Source of the DNA: Bedellia somnulentella
Lineage: Eukaryota; Arthropoda; Insecta; Lepidoptera; Bedelliidae
Length of the DNA stretch: 64,000 nt
Assembly (NCBI GenBank): GCA_963576735.1
Contig: OY755172.1
Coordinates: 4,030,001-4,094,000, forward strand
Direction: 5' to 3'
Shown here: in pieces, positions 11,247-25,400 of the stretch
Layout of the letters: each line of letters opens with the position of its first letter
Numbering within the stretch: position 1 is the stretch's first letter
The notes under the pieces: model-generated
What the model was told of the DNA's origin: nothing
The model's database searches: none
The model's input: the letters and a program-made list of their open reading frames with translations, nothing else
Translations under genes and position numbers: made by a program

Positions 11247-14200
11247 GTACGTTTAGTTATAATTAACTTTAGTTGATTTGAATAATATGTTATGTGTTAA
11301 ATACTTCCAGTTTTTGAATATATTTATTTGTATGTATTCGTGTGTGGTTTTGTCGATATATTTTAAAGGGGTTTATTTGATTTCGGAAGAATATAATGTG
11401 ATTGGGGCACCCAAAATTTATGACAGCCTGTTACCTACCTATGCACTGCGTAAGACTATAAAACTTTGGAAAGGGGTAGTCACTGTTTTGGAGTTATCAA
11501 TTCTTTAGTTACTTTTGAATATAAACGATATTTCTACATTGAAAGTTTTTTTTGGATATAAAACATTTAATTGATTTGACTTATCATAAAAAAGTTAAAA
11601 CTATAAATGATCCGATGTCTATTAGCTCAACATGATTTGGTAGGAAATTTATATTCAAATAGAAACGCTAACTTGGATACACAAGCACTAATCAAATAGT
11701 AAAAGCAGTGATAAATATTTTTTTTTGTTCTTCCGCCTTTTGCCATTCCTGAGGAGTAATCCTGAAACAAAACCTGATGTTTTTTTTATATAATAAGGAC
11801 AAATACAGGACTTGTTTACGCGTTTTCGTAAGATTCTTATATCGGCTAGTAAACGTCTATACCACGCCAAAGGGCTACATACACCAAATAGACATGTTGC
11901 TTTGTTTCGGGGGTTGTATAAAGGCTTCCAGCGATCTTGGAGTTTTGTTAGACGGTTCACTTTGTGCGACAGTTTGAGCCACAAAATCCTACAATTCTGG
12001 TTCGTCTTAATAGTATAGTCCAAACTTCTCGAGCTTTTATTTATACCGATATTTTTATTAGTAAGAAAATTTAGTCTAGTTCAAATAAAACAGATGCGAC
12101 AGATACCAAACGAAGGCGATGAGGTTTGAAACCCATCACTAAACATGTTTTATTTTAACTCATTTTTAACATTTTGCCGTGTAGTGTCGGCTTAGAATAA
12201 CACTACCCCATTTCTACCCGTGGGTGATCGTAAGAGGCGACTAAGGGTATAGGGGCTTTTTAAGTGATTTTTGGGCGATGTGGTTGGAGACCCGTCACCA
12301 AAAACATTTATTATTACCGTCTTTTCCCCAATCAACTTCCAAAAGCGGCTGAAGAATTTCTTATTCCAAAGCTCTGGCTACCCCGTTAAGGGATTTATAG
12401 CCGTGACTATATGTATGTATGTATGTAATTTTTAACACGTTAAGGGATTTATAGCCGTGAGTATATGTATATGTATGTATGTTTGGTATTATTAAACTTA
12501 AACTGCCTTGAACACCATTACACTTTAATATACCAAGATTGAGAGCGTGAGCGACAGTTTCAATTATAAGGGTCTGGGGAATTCACTTGAATTACAATTG
12601 GCAATCTTGTCACTAAACCCAATCTCTTTCAGACAAATTTTTCGATATCATATCATAATACATACATACATACATATACTCACGGCTATAAATCCCTAGA
12701 TGGGGTAGCCAGAGCTAAGGAATCAGAAATTCCTCAGCCACTTTTGGAAAGTTAAGTGGGGAAAAGATGGTAAAATAAAGGTTGTTGGTGATGGGTCTCC
12801 AACCGCATCGCCCAAAAATTTAAAGCCCTTTAAAGCCCGAATACCGTTAGTCGCCTCTTACGTACACCCGCCGGAAGAATTGTGGTATTGCTATTCTAAG
12901 CCGACACTACACAGCACAACTTTGTTTTCTCCTTCAATATAAAATAATTAATTAATCTATCCACAAATCAAGCCATGCAGATTATATATGTTTCTTAACA
13001 TTCTCGGTACCACGTGATGTTGCAACTGTATAAGTAGACAGTAGCTACTTTCATGAAACTAACGTCTTTTTCGTAAGTGCCCCGATTATTAGACTTCTCA
13101 TCAAGTTACAATTCTATTCAAAACTACATTCTATTCGATAAAATAGTATTTTCGTGACCTAATGACTGTAAAAAAGCTTTCACTTGATTCACTAAACCAT
13201 TACTAGGTTTTGTCTTTCGCTGTCTATTCTGGTTTATTTTAGTTTTAGTATCTAAAATACAAATTCATATGTCATATAGGGAATTTATATATGACGACGA
13301 ATATACTTTTAATAAAGAGGAAAGACTTCTTGGTGTTTTTGTTAAAATAGGCTTCAAAACCAACCGTTTCTTTTTAGTCTTTGTTCGATAGAACCTATAA
13401 CTTTCAGAAAAAAAACATAGGCTTTAATTAGTTACGCAAACCATAAGATATTCGAAAATAACACTACCCTTGTGAAACTGGGGCGGTCAAATAGTGAAAA
13501 CATACATCGATACATACTCACGCCATTTTTTCCCATTGGGGTAGGCAGAGACTATCAATCGTCACTTCGTACGATCCTGACAAAGCCGTCTTACTTCGTT
13601 AGATCAATCTTCTCATACATGCTCTTTTATTCTTCATACTTCAGACGCCTGCCTTTTTGAGCACACTCGCTATTTGGTCCAAATGAGCCACATTAGCTCT
13701 ATAAATCTCTTTTACCAATTTACTATAAATATTTGAAACTAATAATTGTTTTTTTTCCACTTAAACAAATAAGTAACAACAATATTTAACATTCAATTGA
13801 AACTCCAAAGCGCCGAGAATTACTGCTATTTGCGTATAATTGTGTGTTGAGCAACTAAAAACGTACTTTCTCGCGACGACATTTCAACACTAGTATTCAC
13901 TTTGAACAGCCAGAACTCAATTAAATGCAAATCGGCTTTAAAACAATGCTGCAGCTTGACATAACATCGAATAATCATAATAAGTTTTTATTCGTATTCA
14001 TTGTGAAACCCAGCTTACTAATGCTAATTCTTAAAATATTGGTATTAAGAAAATATTATAATAATCGAGATAATAGATGATGATGATAGACGACATGATA
14101 GTCCAGTGGGTAGAACAACCGCCCGAAAAACAGAAGGGCGTGAGTTCCAATCCTGGGTCGAGCCTACACCAATTTGTCTTTTCTAAAGTCATATGTGTGG

Positions 14201-17200
14201 TTAATTTATCCTGGTTGTTAACGGTGAGGGAAAACATCGTGAGGAAACCCACATGGCTGAGTTGTACTTAGTCATGTGACAGTGTATTCACACAAAACGG
14301 CGATAGGCCTGCCCCCTATCACGTGAGTACACTGGGTAAGCAAAACGTGGGTACCTTCTCTGGACACTAGATGGCGCTGCCATGTGAGTTCAGAAGTATT
14401 GGTACCTCTGCCAACCCCTTCGGGGATAAACGGCGTGAACGTTTATGTTACGTTTATGTTATAATATTAAAATAATAATCAAGATTAACCAACGACAATA
14501 TGTTTAAATCACTTACGCGATGACGATGATTTATAATGTTTACAAACCGCGAGGGTTTAAGAAGTGTATATTGATAAGTGTTTTGAAACGGGAGTGGAAC
14601 ACCAGTACCAAACAACAACAAAGTGTCCATTTGAAGATTCTGCCTACCTCAAAAACATAATCTCTAACTGTAACTTACAATCCTGCCTACTTTTTCCTTC
14701 TTACTTACATCCATACATATAGGGGAGGGTAGAGACTATCGATCACCACTTTGTACGATGCTGGCAAACCTCTCTAGCTTCATTCACATCCATCAATCTT
14801 TTCATACATGCTCTTGTATACTTCATACTTCGGACACCTGCTTTATTGTCCTCTTACTTATAGGTGCAGTTTCTGAGAAAACACAAAACATCAGTATGCT
14901 GCTCAGGAAAATTCAGTACATTGAACCTCCATACTAATTAAAAAATCGAGACTAGTAGCTAGAAACAGGGACATGAGTTAAATTTTAAAAGAAAACGTTT
15001 ATATGTGTTTTTTTAAGTGCAGGGCTGCCAGTGCCATTTTTTAACTGACGTCATATAAATTGAATTGAATTGTTGATATTTTTTCGTTTCATTAATAGAT
15101 CAATTAGAAACACCTCTACATTAAATATACCTCTTGCTTTATATTATATCAATGGCGTCATTATTGTGGTTAAATATATAGGTACATTACCAGCCAGCCA
15201 GTCTGTATTTCTTTGTACGTCTGAGCATTGAACCTCAAATGATATCACATTACGTGTCCAACGGGTGGGAAATAATATTAATATTCAAAAATGGTGTTTC
15301 ACTGTTACAAAGGTGCATGGCTTCAATTTGCAAGAAATTGAACCGATAAAATTATTGATTATTTGAAGTTTCTTAGTGTACTCTCACTTTTCCTTTGTAC
15401 AAATAATAAACTGTGTATATTAAAGTTTGACTAGAATATCTAAAAACACAAAAATTTATACGGAAGTAAAAAAAACTTATTAATTACCTAGTCAGTTAGT
15501 TAGGCACATAGAAAAAATGGATAAATTAAAGTAGCGAAAGCTTTTTATATAGAGATTGTATACCAGATAGAAAACGTTCTGCTAAAGGCGAAGGTGCGAA
15601 GTGCGAAGAAATAAATTAGTTTTCTTAGATTTCATTAAATAGTTACATACATATAGGTCGACCTAATAAAAGCGTTTTAATATAAGAGCATGTATAAGAA
15701 AAATAATACATCTAAAGGAAGGCAAGAGAGATTTGTCAAGATCATGCTAAGTGGTGATATCTATAGCCTCTGCCTACCCCAATGGGAATAATGGGCGTGA
15801 GTATGAGTAAGTATGTAATTTAAATCTTTTTGTTCATGAAAACCACATGTGGGGATTATTACTAATAAATAAAGAATAAATAAAGGAAAGAAAAATTTTG
15901 CGTATACCCGAGGTCGCGGGTTCGATTCCCGCCTGTGTCGAAATTTTTCTTTCCTTTATTTATTAGTAAGTATGTAAGTTGAAGAGTCTATTGTGAAATT
16001 CTGTCTAAAATTCAATGGGTTTTAAAGTCGTGCTCTTTTGTATCGATATTGCGACAGCTAACACCAAATCCTTGCACTGTATATTAGCTTTCAGCATTTC
16101 GATACGCACGAGCTGATTCAACCACGCTATTTCAATGACAATGCGTTCAAGTTTATAAAAATACTTGTGGGTTCTTGCGTTTTATAGCATTGTTGGATGA
16201 ATTTCTAGAATGGAAAAAGATAAATAAATAATTAAATGTTCATTTTAAGTAGAGAGTTGTTTCAATGTCATTGTCATGTAAAGTCTTTTGTTGGTTCCGG
16301 TTACTATCACGTAATTCGTCAAAAGGGTCTGCAAATTCATTAAGATTCCAGGGTGGTGGACTATGGCCAAATCACCCTAATCTAGATATTTAGTGTAGGC
16401 TCGATCTATGGCTGTACTAAAGTTATTAAACACTATTAAGGTCAATAGTTTCACACAAATTCATACATTTACCCACACCCTTAATTCCTATTGGAGTAGG
16501 CAGAGACTATCGATCTCCGCTTCGTTTACATCCATCAATCTTTCATCAATAGTTTCAATACCTATCATATATAATATTTGAGCAAAGATTATAAATACCA
16601 AGTATATGTACTTAGACTATTACTTCCAATTGTGGTAGACAAACCTATCAGTTACCAATTTGCACAATTTAAGGAACATAGCGCATATATTTGATCCAAA
16701 TGTGTCCTCCATGGTTATACATTTCTAACTATAATGTGTTATATCATTTAAACTAAGAGTATTGTTTTTTACATATATACATATACTCACGGCTATATTT
16801 CCCTAGAAGTTGATTGGGGAAAAGATGGTAAAAATAAAGGTTTTTGTTGTTGGGTCTCCAACCGCATCGCACAAAAATACAAAAAAAAAGCCCCAATACC
16901 CTTAGTCGCCTCTTACGACACCCGTGGGTAGCGACATTCTAAGCCGGCACTACACGACAAATTGCGGTATTGTTTTTTATGAATTTCTATTTTCCTTATA
17001 TGAAATAGCAAGTACTCTTTGAGGTTTCACGGTTTTATAGATTCACTACAAATCTAGGCTGGTAATAAGTTATAATACATTAACAATAAGTCTATTTGGG
17101 TTTTCCTAACATAATGCAATAATGGATAAGGTGTGGTAGAATTTAAACTGTATATAATTTACAGTAATCATTTTCAATTGTTGTAGATGTTTATTTATAG

Positions 17201-20200
17201 GATGTTTATGACAGGATATTACATCAAACTAAGTGCAATGACCTCTGCTCTAGACGGTGGCGTTGACTTTATATTGTATAACACTTATATTTTTTATAGT
17301 ATTTTTCGCCGTGTAGTGTCGGCTTAGATAACACTACCCCATTTCTACCCGCGGGTGATCGTAAGAGGCGACTAAGGTTATAGGGGCTTTTTAAGTGATT
17401 TTTGGGCGATGTGGTCCAACCACATCCCCGTCACCAAAAACATTTATTATTACTATCTTTTCCCCACTCAACTTCCAAAAGTGGCTGAGGAATTTCTCAT
17501 TCCAAAGCTCTGGCTACCCTGGTAAGGGATTTATAGCCGTGAGAATATGTATGTATGAATATGTATGTTTTTATAGTGATTCCTTAACGTAAAATTTCTT
17601 TGTCATATGCAGAGGTTTAATACTGAAATTTCTTATATTACCAATAATTCACCAATATCAATGGTTTTTTGATGCTGCACTAAGTAAATGAAAAAATATG
17701 AAGTTTGGGTTACCCCTATTTGTGATTTATAGCCTGCAGTATATGAAGGTAGTTTTACATAACCATAACACCTTCATTGTTCCCTATTCAGGAGATACAC
17801 ACAAATCACATAATTGTTAAAAAATATATTTTTGTAAGTGGTTTTTCGGCGATGCGGTTGGAAGCCCATCACTAAGGATACTTTCTTTCTACCATATTCT
17901 CCCCTATCAACTTCCAAATATGGCTGAGGAGTTTTGAGCTCTGAAGCTCTGGCCACCCCTTTTTGGGATTTATGGCCGTGAGTATATGTATGTATGTAAA
18001 ATTGTATTTAGGAGGTCTTTGTAAAAACCTTTGTCGAACATTTATATAGTATATAGTATTTATATAGTATATTTTGAAACGTTTACTATTTCCATTCCCT
18101 TAAAAACTTTGGGAACCTTATATTATGCTCACCTTCAATAAACCTTAGGAACACATATACAAACATATTATTTATTATCCAGTAAATAAGCGTAAAATGT
18201 TAAATTTTACATTACTGTTCCTTACTTAAATATGAAGTATGAAGAATAAAAGAGCATGTATGAAAAGATTGATGGATGTAAACGAAGCTAGAGAGGTTTG
18301 TCAGGATTGTACGAGGTGGCGATCGATAGTCTCTGCCTACCCTAATGGAAATTAATGGCGTGAGTAAGAATGAATGTAAGTTCCTGGGAATCCCACACAT
18401 CAAATTTCTACATCACAAATAAATACATCATCAATATTTCCTTTTCGTACTTATACAGAAAATCATCTTAAATGTAAGCCTTTGTTATGAGTACATCCTG
18501 AAAAGGTACGTTCAACTTATATCAACTATTTCTGCTTGACGGTTTTTTAATAGTCTGATGAGTTTTTGTGAGACAGAATTATTCACACCTTATAACATTC
18601 TTAAGTGATCTTTCTCAAGTATTTTTTTAAATTTATCGACTTTGAACCAAATTTAATATGAGATGAATACTCAAATGCGTCCACATAACATTGTCTGTAC
18701 GATAGGTAGTAATAAAGGAGTTAGATTCTTGGAACAAGATGTATTTTTATTAAACGTTTATTTATTTGCACTTTATCAACTTCCACATGTGGCTGAGAAG
18801 TTTCTAGCTCTGAAGCTCTAGCTACCGCTTTTTGGGATTTATGGCCGTGAGTATATTTATATGGGTGATTATTATGGGTGATTTTAACACTTGTCTTAAA
18901 AAAGGAGATTTCCGCTCTAAATCCCTAGTTTCAATTTTCCAAAGTAGTAATTTTCATATTCTACCTCTTGATGCCACTCATAACTTACCAAATTGTACGC
19001 CGTCTCTTTTAGACCTTATAGCTGTCTCTTCTCCCAATCATGTTGCTCTTCATGGACAAACTCCGGCTGATGCTTTTTCTCATCACGATCTTCTGTACTT
19101 GTCCTATAAACTTCGCCCTCCTAAAAATAAGTCAAAAATTCTTCTGCAACGCAGCTTTGGTAGTATAGATCTGGATAGGCTGCGACATGATGCCTCGAAC
19201 ATTGACTGGACGTCATGTACTACAGCGGATACTGTCGATGAACAAGTGAACACTTTTAATACTCTACTAACAGCACTTTATGACGTTCATGCACCAATAA
19301 AAGCGGTGAAAATGAAACATTTACCGGCACCATGGCTCAGTACTGATATTAAAAATCTTTTGACTAAAAAAGCACGTGCCAAGTCTAAATTTAAATCTCG
19401 ACCAACTGATGTAAATAAAGAAAAGTATGTTTTAATTCGAAATCATTGCAATAGGGTGTGTAGGGATGCACAACGACACCACATTCATGAATCCGTTGAA
19501 AATGGCGATCCAGCTAAAATCTGGAAGTTTCTTAGATCCTTAGGAGTTGGAAAATCTCGTCAAGATTCAATCCCAAAAGACATTGACCTCAAGTTACTTA
19601 ACAATCATTTTTCCTCATCTTGGAGGTTTTCAAAAGGCTGAAACATTAAATTATCTTTCTGCACTTCCAACTCCGGATCATCCACCCTTTAATATGTGTC
19701 AATTCTCCGATTGTGATGTTAATAAGAACATTATATCTATTACATCAAACGCAGTAGGCGGTGATTGTATTAGCCGTAAAATGATATTGCCTATCCTTGA
19801 CATAATTGTTCCCGTTATCACCAAAATCTTTAACAATTCCATATCCTCAGGATCATTTCCAACAATATGGAAAGAAGCCCAAGTTACCCCTATTCCTAAA
19901 AAAGTCAATCCTAAGTCCTTTTCTGAATATCGTCCTATATCTATCCTCCCTTTCCTTTCTAAAGTTCTTGAACGACTGGTTAATAGACAACTCAGTGACT
20001 TTCTCACTAAAAATGATCTCCTTAATCCTTTTCAATCTGGTTTCCGTTCTTCTCACAGTACTGTCACGGCTCTTGTCAAAATTACTGACGACATTCGTTT
20101 GGGGATAGATAAGGGTCTGCTGACTATCCTGGCATTGCTAGATTTCAGTAGTGCCTTCAACAAGTTGACTTCGAAATATTATTAGCTTTACTTCGTTCTC

Positions 20201-22393
20201 TTAACATATCTCCAACGGTAATTGACTGGTTTCGTAGTTATCTACTAGGACGACGGCAGCGTATTTGCATCGAGGAGTCTTACTCTCCCTGGTGCGAGTT
20301 AACTGCCGGTTTTCCACAAGGTGGTGTGTTGTCTCCTCTTTTATTCGCTATATTTATTAATAGTATTTCTCTTCAACTAACTTCTTCCTACCACCTTTAT
20401 GCAGATGATCTTCAGATTTACACACAGGCTAATTTTGACCAATTAAATATGTCCATAAACTTGATTAATGTTGATTTGCAGCGTATTTTGAAATGGAGTG
20501 AAGCATATGGACTAAAAGTGAATCCAAATAAGACACAGATAATTATAGTCGGTAGTTCTCGAATTATTTCTAGGATCGACTATAAGTCACTACCGCCTAT
20601 ATTATTTGACGGAACATCAATTCCTTTTAGCCCTACAGTTAAAAACCTAGGGATAATGATAGACAGCACCTTATCTTGGGTGCCACAATTAGAAATGGTT
20701 AGCCGAAAGATGTTCGCTTCAGCGGGATCCCTCAGAAGGTTGCGTAATTTTCTTCCTACTGCTACTAAAACTGCGTTAGCTCAATCACTTCTCTTGCCCC
20801 TTCTTGACTATGCTGATACCTGCTACCTTGATATAACTGAAGAGCAACTTAATAAACTTGAGCGCCTCCAAAACTTTTGCATTAGGTTTATTTTTGGATT
20901 GAGGAAATATGATCATGTATCTGTATATCGCACTCAACTGAAATGGCTTACTATTCGTCTCCGCCGGAATGCACATACACTTTCTCTCCTTAACTCTATT
21001 TTATTCAATCCTGCCACCCCTTTCTATCTAAAAGAACGTTTTCAATTTCTCTCCTCTTGCAAAAATATGCATTACCAATTGTGTTTTTTTTCAGCGCAAG
21101 AATACCAATGTCCTGAAAATACCGGATTCTTCCCTGACCCATACCAATGTGACCTTTACTACAAATGCTCCAAAGGTTAGTATCGTGCAGTGTTAATATA
21201 TTCAATACTCATATGACTGGCAAAACGTGAAAAGTCATCAAATTACCATCGCTTGTTTCGACAGTACAAACCCACTTTAGCAATCTTTATTCGCTGAACA
21301 TTATTTTTATGCAAAAATGTGAGCCAACACATTATAGTTATTCTAATTAGTTAACTATAATAAAACATGAATGGCGTAAACCGGCTTCAAAGGTTAATAT
21401 TCGGTAACTGGCAAAAGCTGTTTGTTTTGCATCGTCTTCAGATAGGTTGTGCATTGAAACGATATGTTGCGACATATGATAAAACCAGATAGTTTTAAAT
21501 TAAATCCATAGCTTTGAGTTTTATTTAAACTATAGAAATTGAATGTTTTGATGACATGAGAAAAATGAAGTTGCATAGTTTGATTTGTGAAAGTGGCAGT
21601 GAAGTTATCATGTAAAGTAAAGAGTGAAAATGGTTTGCATAAAAGTAAATTTACTAAGGAAACATATAGGGCTAACGTAGGTGGTAATGTATATAAAGGA
21701 CGACTACGCAGGACTTATTAAGATCTAATAGAAAAGACGAAGGGCAGGCGTCCAAAGGGTAAAGAAAAAAATAGCTATTTGAATATAAATAATATCATTG
21801 TCAACTAAGCTAACAGTTTGCCATGGCCGTACATGTTCTATTCCTACCCCAATGGGGATTCATGGTGTGAGTATATGATAAAAAAAGGTTGAATCACCTA
21901 AATTAAATGTTATTTAATGATATTTTGTCAGTTTGGAATTTGCTTTGAAAGTTTTAGACCTCGACAACTTCTAATGTATTTACCACAAAACCTGTCGCAA
22001 CGAATTAGTTTGCAAAATTATAATGTAATTGACGTGTTGTAATATGCAGCAAATTAAAATTCCTTGTGAAGAGTATAATTTAATCACGCTATTAGCCGTT
22101 TCTGTGCATAATACCAAATTACTAAATTTTGTGTGAACACATCACGTCAATCAATGCTTCGTCTTTATATAAGGTTTAAGTTTAAGTAAATACAAAATAA
22201 TATATACAACGCAAGTAAAAAAAACCTTCATACTGATCCTTTTGGTATTTTACTATATGTATGTATTTACATCTTATCCACTTTAGACCTTACCGTAAAT
22301 AATTTTATCCATTTTTACTATAACGATGGTGTATAGGGCGATACAGTGTATGGGGCTTTTAAATCTGCGATGTGGCTGGAGACCCGTCACCAA

Positions 22394-22435
<42 letters not shown>

Positions 22436-25400
22436 TATCTTTTCACCAATTGACTTCTGTTACGATTTACATTTCAAAACACTAATTTTCTAATTGCAAC
22501 CTCCACTAAATATCACAAGCTCTGTAAAAAATACACTAATCTTGCTTTTTAGGGTTCCGTAGCCAAATGGCAAAAACGGGACCCTTATAGATTCGTCATG
22601 TCTGTCCGCCTGTCCGTCCGTCCGTCCGTATGTCACAGCCAGTTTATTCCGAAACTATAAGAACTACATTATAGAAAATTGGTGCGTAGATGTATTCTGT
22701 AAACCGCATTAAGATTTTAAAATAAAATCTGAAAAAAAAAAACCAAAATTTTTAGGGTTCCCCATACATAGAATTGAAACTCAAATATTTTTTTTTCATC
22801 AAACCTATACGTGTGGGGTATCTATCAAAAGGTATTTGAAAATGATGTTGAGGTTTCTTATATCATTTTTTTCAAAACTGAATAGTTTGCGCAAGAGACT
22901 TTTTCAAAGTGGTAAAATGTGTCCCCCCCCCCCCGTAACTTCTAAAATATGGGCATGATAAAACTGAAAAAAATATATGATGTGTATTACTATACAAACT
23001 ACTATTGAAAATTGGTTTGAATGAGATCTAGCCCGTAGTTCTATTTTTAAACGTCATAAATCAAATTACTTACCTAATTTGGCTCCCATGATTTTCACAC
23101 AAACGGGATTTTCTATATATATGATAGTACTCGCACTTGGCCGGTTTTTATATTTGAAACAGTCGTCGAAAAATGTTTTTGCAAATTTTGGCTTTGAAAA
23201 TTGCCAAGTATCATTTTAATATGCTTTCAAATTTCAGGCAAACATGAAGCCAAGCTGTGTCCCGATGGTTTGGTATTTTCAGACGACAACCCTAACAAAG
23301 AAAAATGTGATATTCCTTCTAACGTAGATTGCGGCGACAGAAAAGAACTGCGTAAGTAATAATGATTAATATTATGGTATGTGTAATACTAACATAATAT
23401 AAATTATTCAATAATATTAATAAGTTTATGAAGTTCCATATAAATTGAATGGATGATTTCAGATAATATTAAATTCATGTTATGAAGTATGTAGTAATAG
23501 ATAAATTTGATAGAAATACACCCTTTGCAAACACAATAATAAAAAATAATACATTATGTACCTTAAAAATTAATAACATTTTATTTAAAAACACACATTT
23601 TTTAAGAGAAAATATTTACTAAAGTATTTTATTTATTACAGAGGAACCTAAACCCACGAAAGGTTGCCCAAGACAGAACGGTTACTTCAAGCATCCTGAC
23701 CCTAAGGTACTAACTCAACACTATTTCATATACTATATAAATTTTGTTGTATAAACATTTTACCAGTTCTAAACTTATCAAAACTATTCGGGTGAGTTGA
23801 ACCAATTCCGATAATGACGTCAGATGTCTAATTCAGCGCGGATTGTATTGGCAGATGGTTATATTTTCTCATCCGATATTATGCAGTGTCTTAACATTCT
23901 ATTTTAAACAATTGGGCCTCAAAAGTCTTAAAAATGCAATGTCAATCAGTTTAGATCTATATAAGAACAGAAGTAACTGACATAGCCCAAAAAGTTAGGT
24001 AACTAACTTGCACACAAGACCGCTGGCCGTAGGGGCTTTAAGGTTCTGTTTGACTGGTAGCTACGTATAGTAAAACGCAGAGTGGGTAGTTCTCCTATAA
24101 GGTGAACCAACTTGGTGAAAGTTTGCTGGAAGCCGATGGCTGACGGCAGCACAGAGCTTGTCGTTGTGAAAATCTTTAGGAGAGACCTTTGCATAGTGAA
24201 GATATTTAAATACTTTTCTTTACCATCAAGACTTTAATTTTCTGACTCTGTTATCATTGTGTGTATAAAACCTTTTATTTTTAAAAGTGGCTCAAGAATA
24301 GTGTAGTGCTCGCTGTGTAGTGTCGGTTTAGAATAACACTACCCCATTTCTTCCGGTGGGTATACATAAGAGGCGATTAACGGTGTTGGGGCTTTTAAGG
24401 GATTTTTGGGCGATGCCGTTGGAGACCCATCACCAACAACCTTTATTTTGCCATCTTTTCCCCACTCATCTTTCCAAAAGTGGCTGAGGAACTTCCAGTT
24501 CCTTAGCTCTGGCTACCCTTTCTAGGGATTTATAGCCGTGAGTATATGTATGTATGTATGGCTCAAGATTATCAGATTCCATTGCCCTGGCGATGTATAA
24601 CAAAATGTTTTATGACAAAACCTAATGTAAAATGAACGTTTAAAATGTATAATCTTTTGGCCTATTCATATCACTCCTGCTCTAGCAAAAAAATAAAGAT
24701 ATACCCAGATATTTCATGAAATATAAATTTAAAATATACGTTTCCAGGCTTGTGACAAATTCTTCTACTGCTCTGACGGCGTTCCTCACGAGCTGCCTTG
24801 TCCTCCCGGCCTGTTGTTCGACGAGGAGTCCTCAAACTGCGACTGGAAAGATTCTGTCAAGAGACAATGCGAGTTCCTAACTAAAGGTATGTTATCTAAC
24901 AGGTGATTTGGTTATTACTTCAGTCACGATATCGGTTAGAATGAGATGGCAGTATACGATGCTAAGTAAGTGCGAAAGAGATGGCTGTTTCATACCACAC
25001 GATATCTAGTTTAAAGGTAGCTCGTAATTCTCGGCATTCAGAGATTTAATAGGTTACTGTATATGAAAAAGTCAAGACTAAAGAGACTATACTAAAGTAT
25101 ATTTAACTCTTAGCTGGAGAAGACAAATTGAAAACAAAATATTTCCATAAAATATAACTTTTAACTTGACTAAAATAATTACATTTACTGTTGGGTATAT
25201 TTATTTCTTGCTATAGAAACTAAGTGAACTTATCTAGATTTAACTTAAAGAAGAGTTGTCTATTGTACTGTTTTAGGGAGATCCTGGATAGTATTTATGC
25301 ATACATACATACATACATATGCTCACGGCTATAAATCCCTAGAAGGGGTAGCCAGAGCCAAGGAATGTGAAATTCTTCAGCCACTTTTGGAAGTTGCGTG

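Noticed and set aside
11688..12023. 111-codon minus-strand frame in gene 1 intron 1
   Set aside because: No domain, signal peptide or conserved partner; codon use looks like AT-rich intron; overlapping plus-strand frames of similar length exist.
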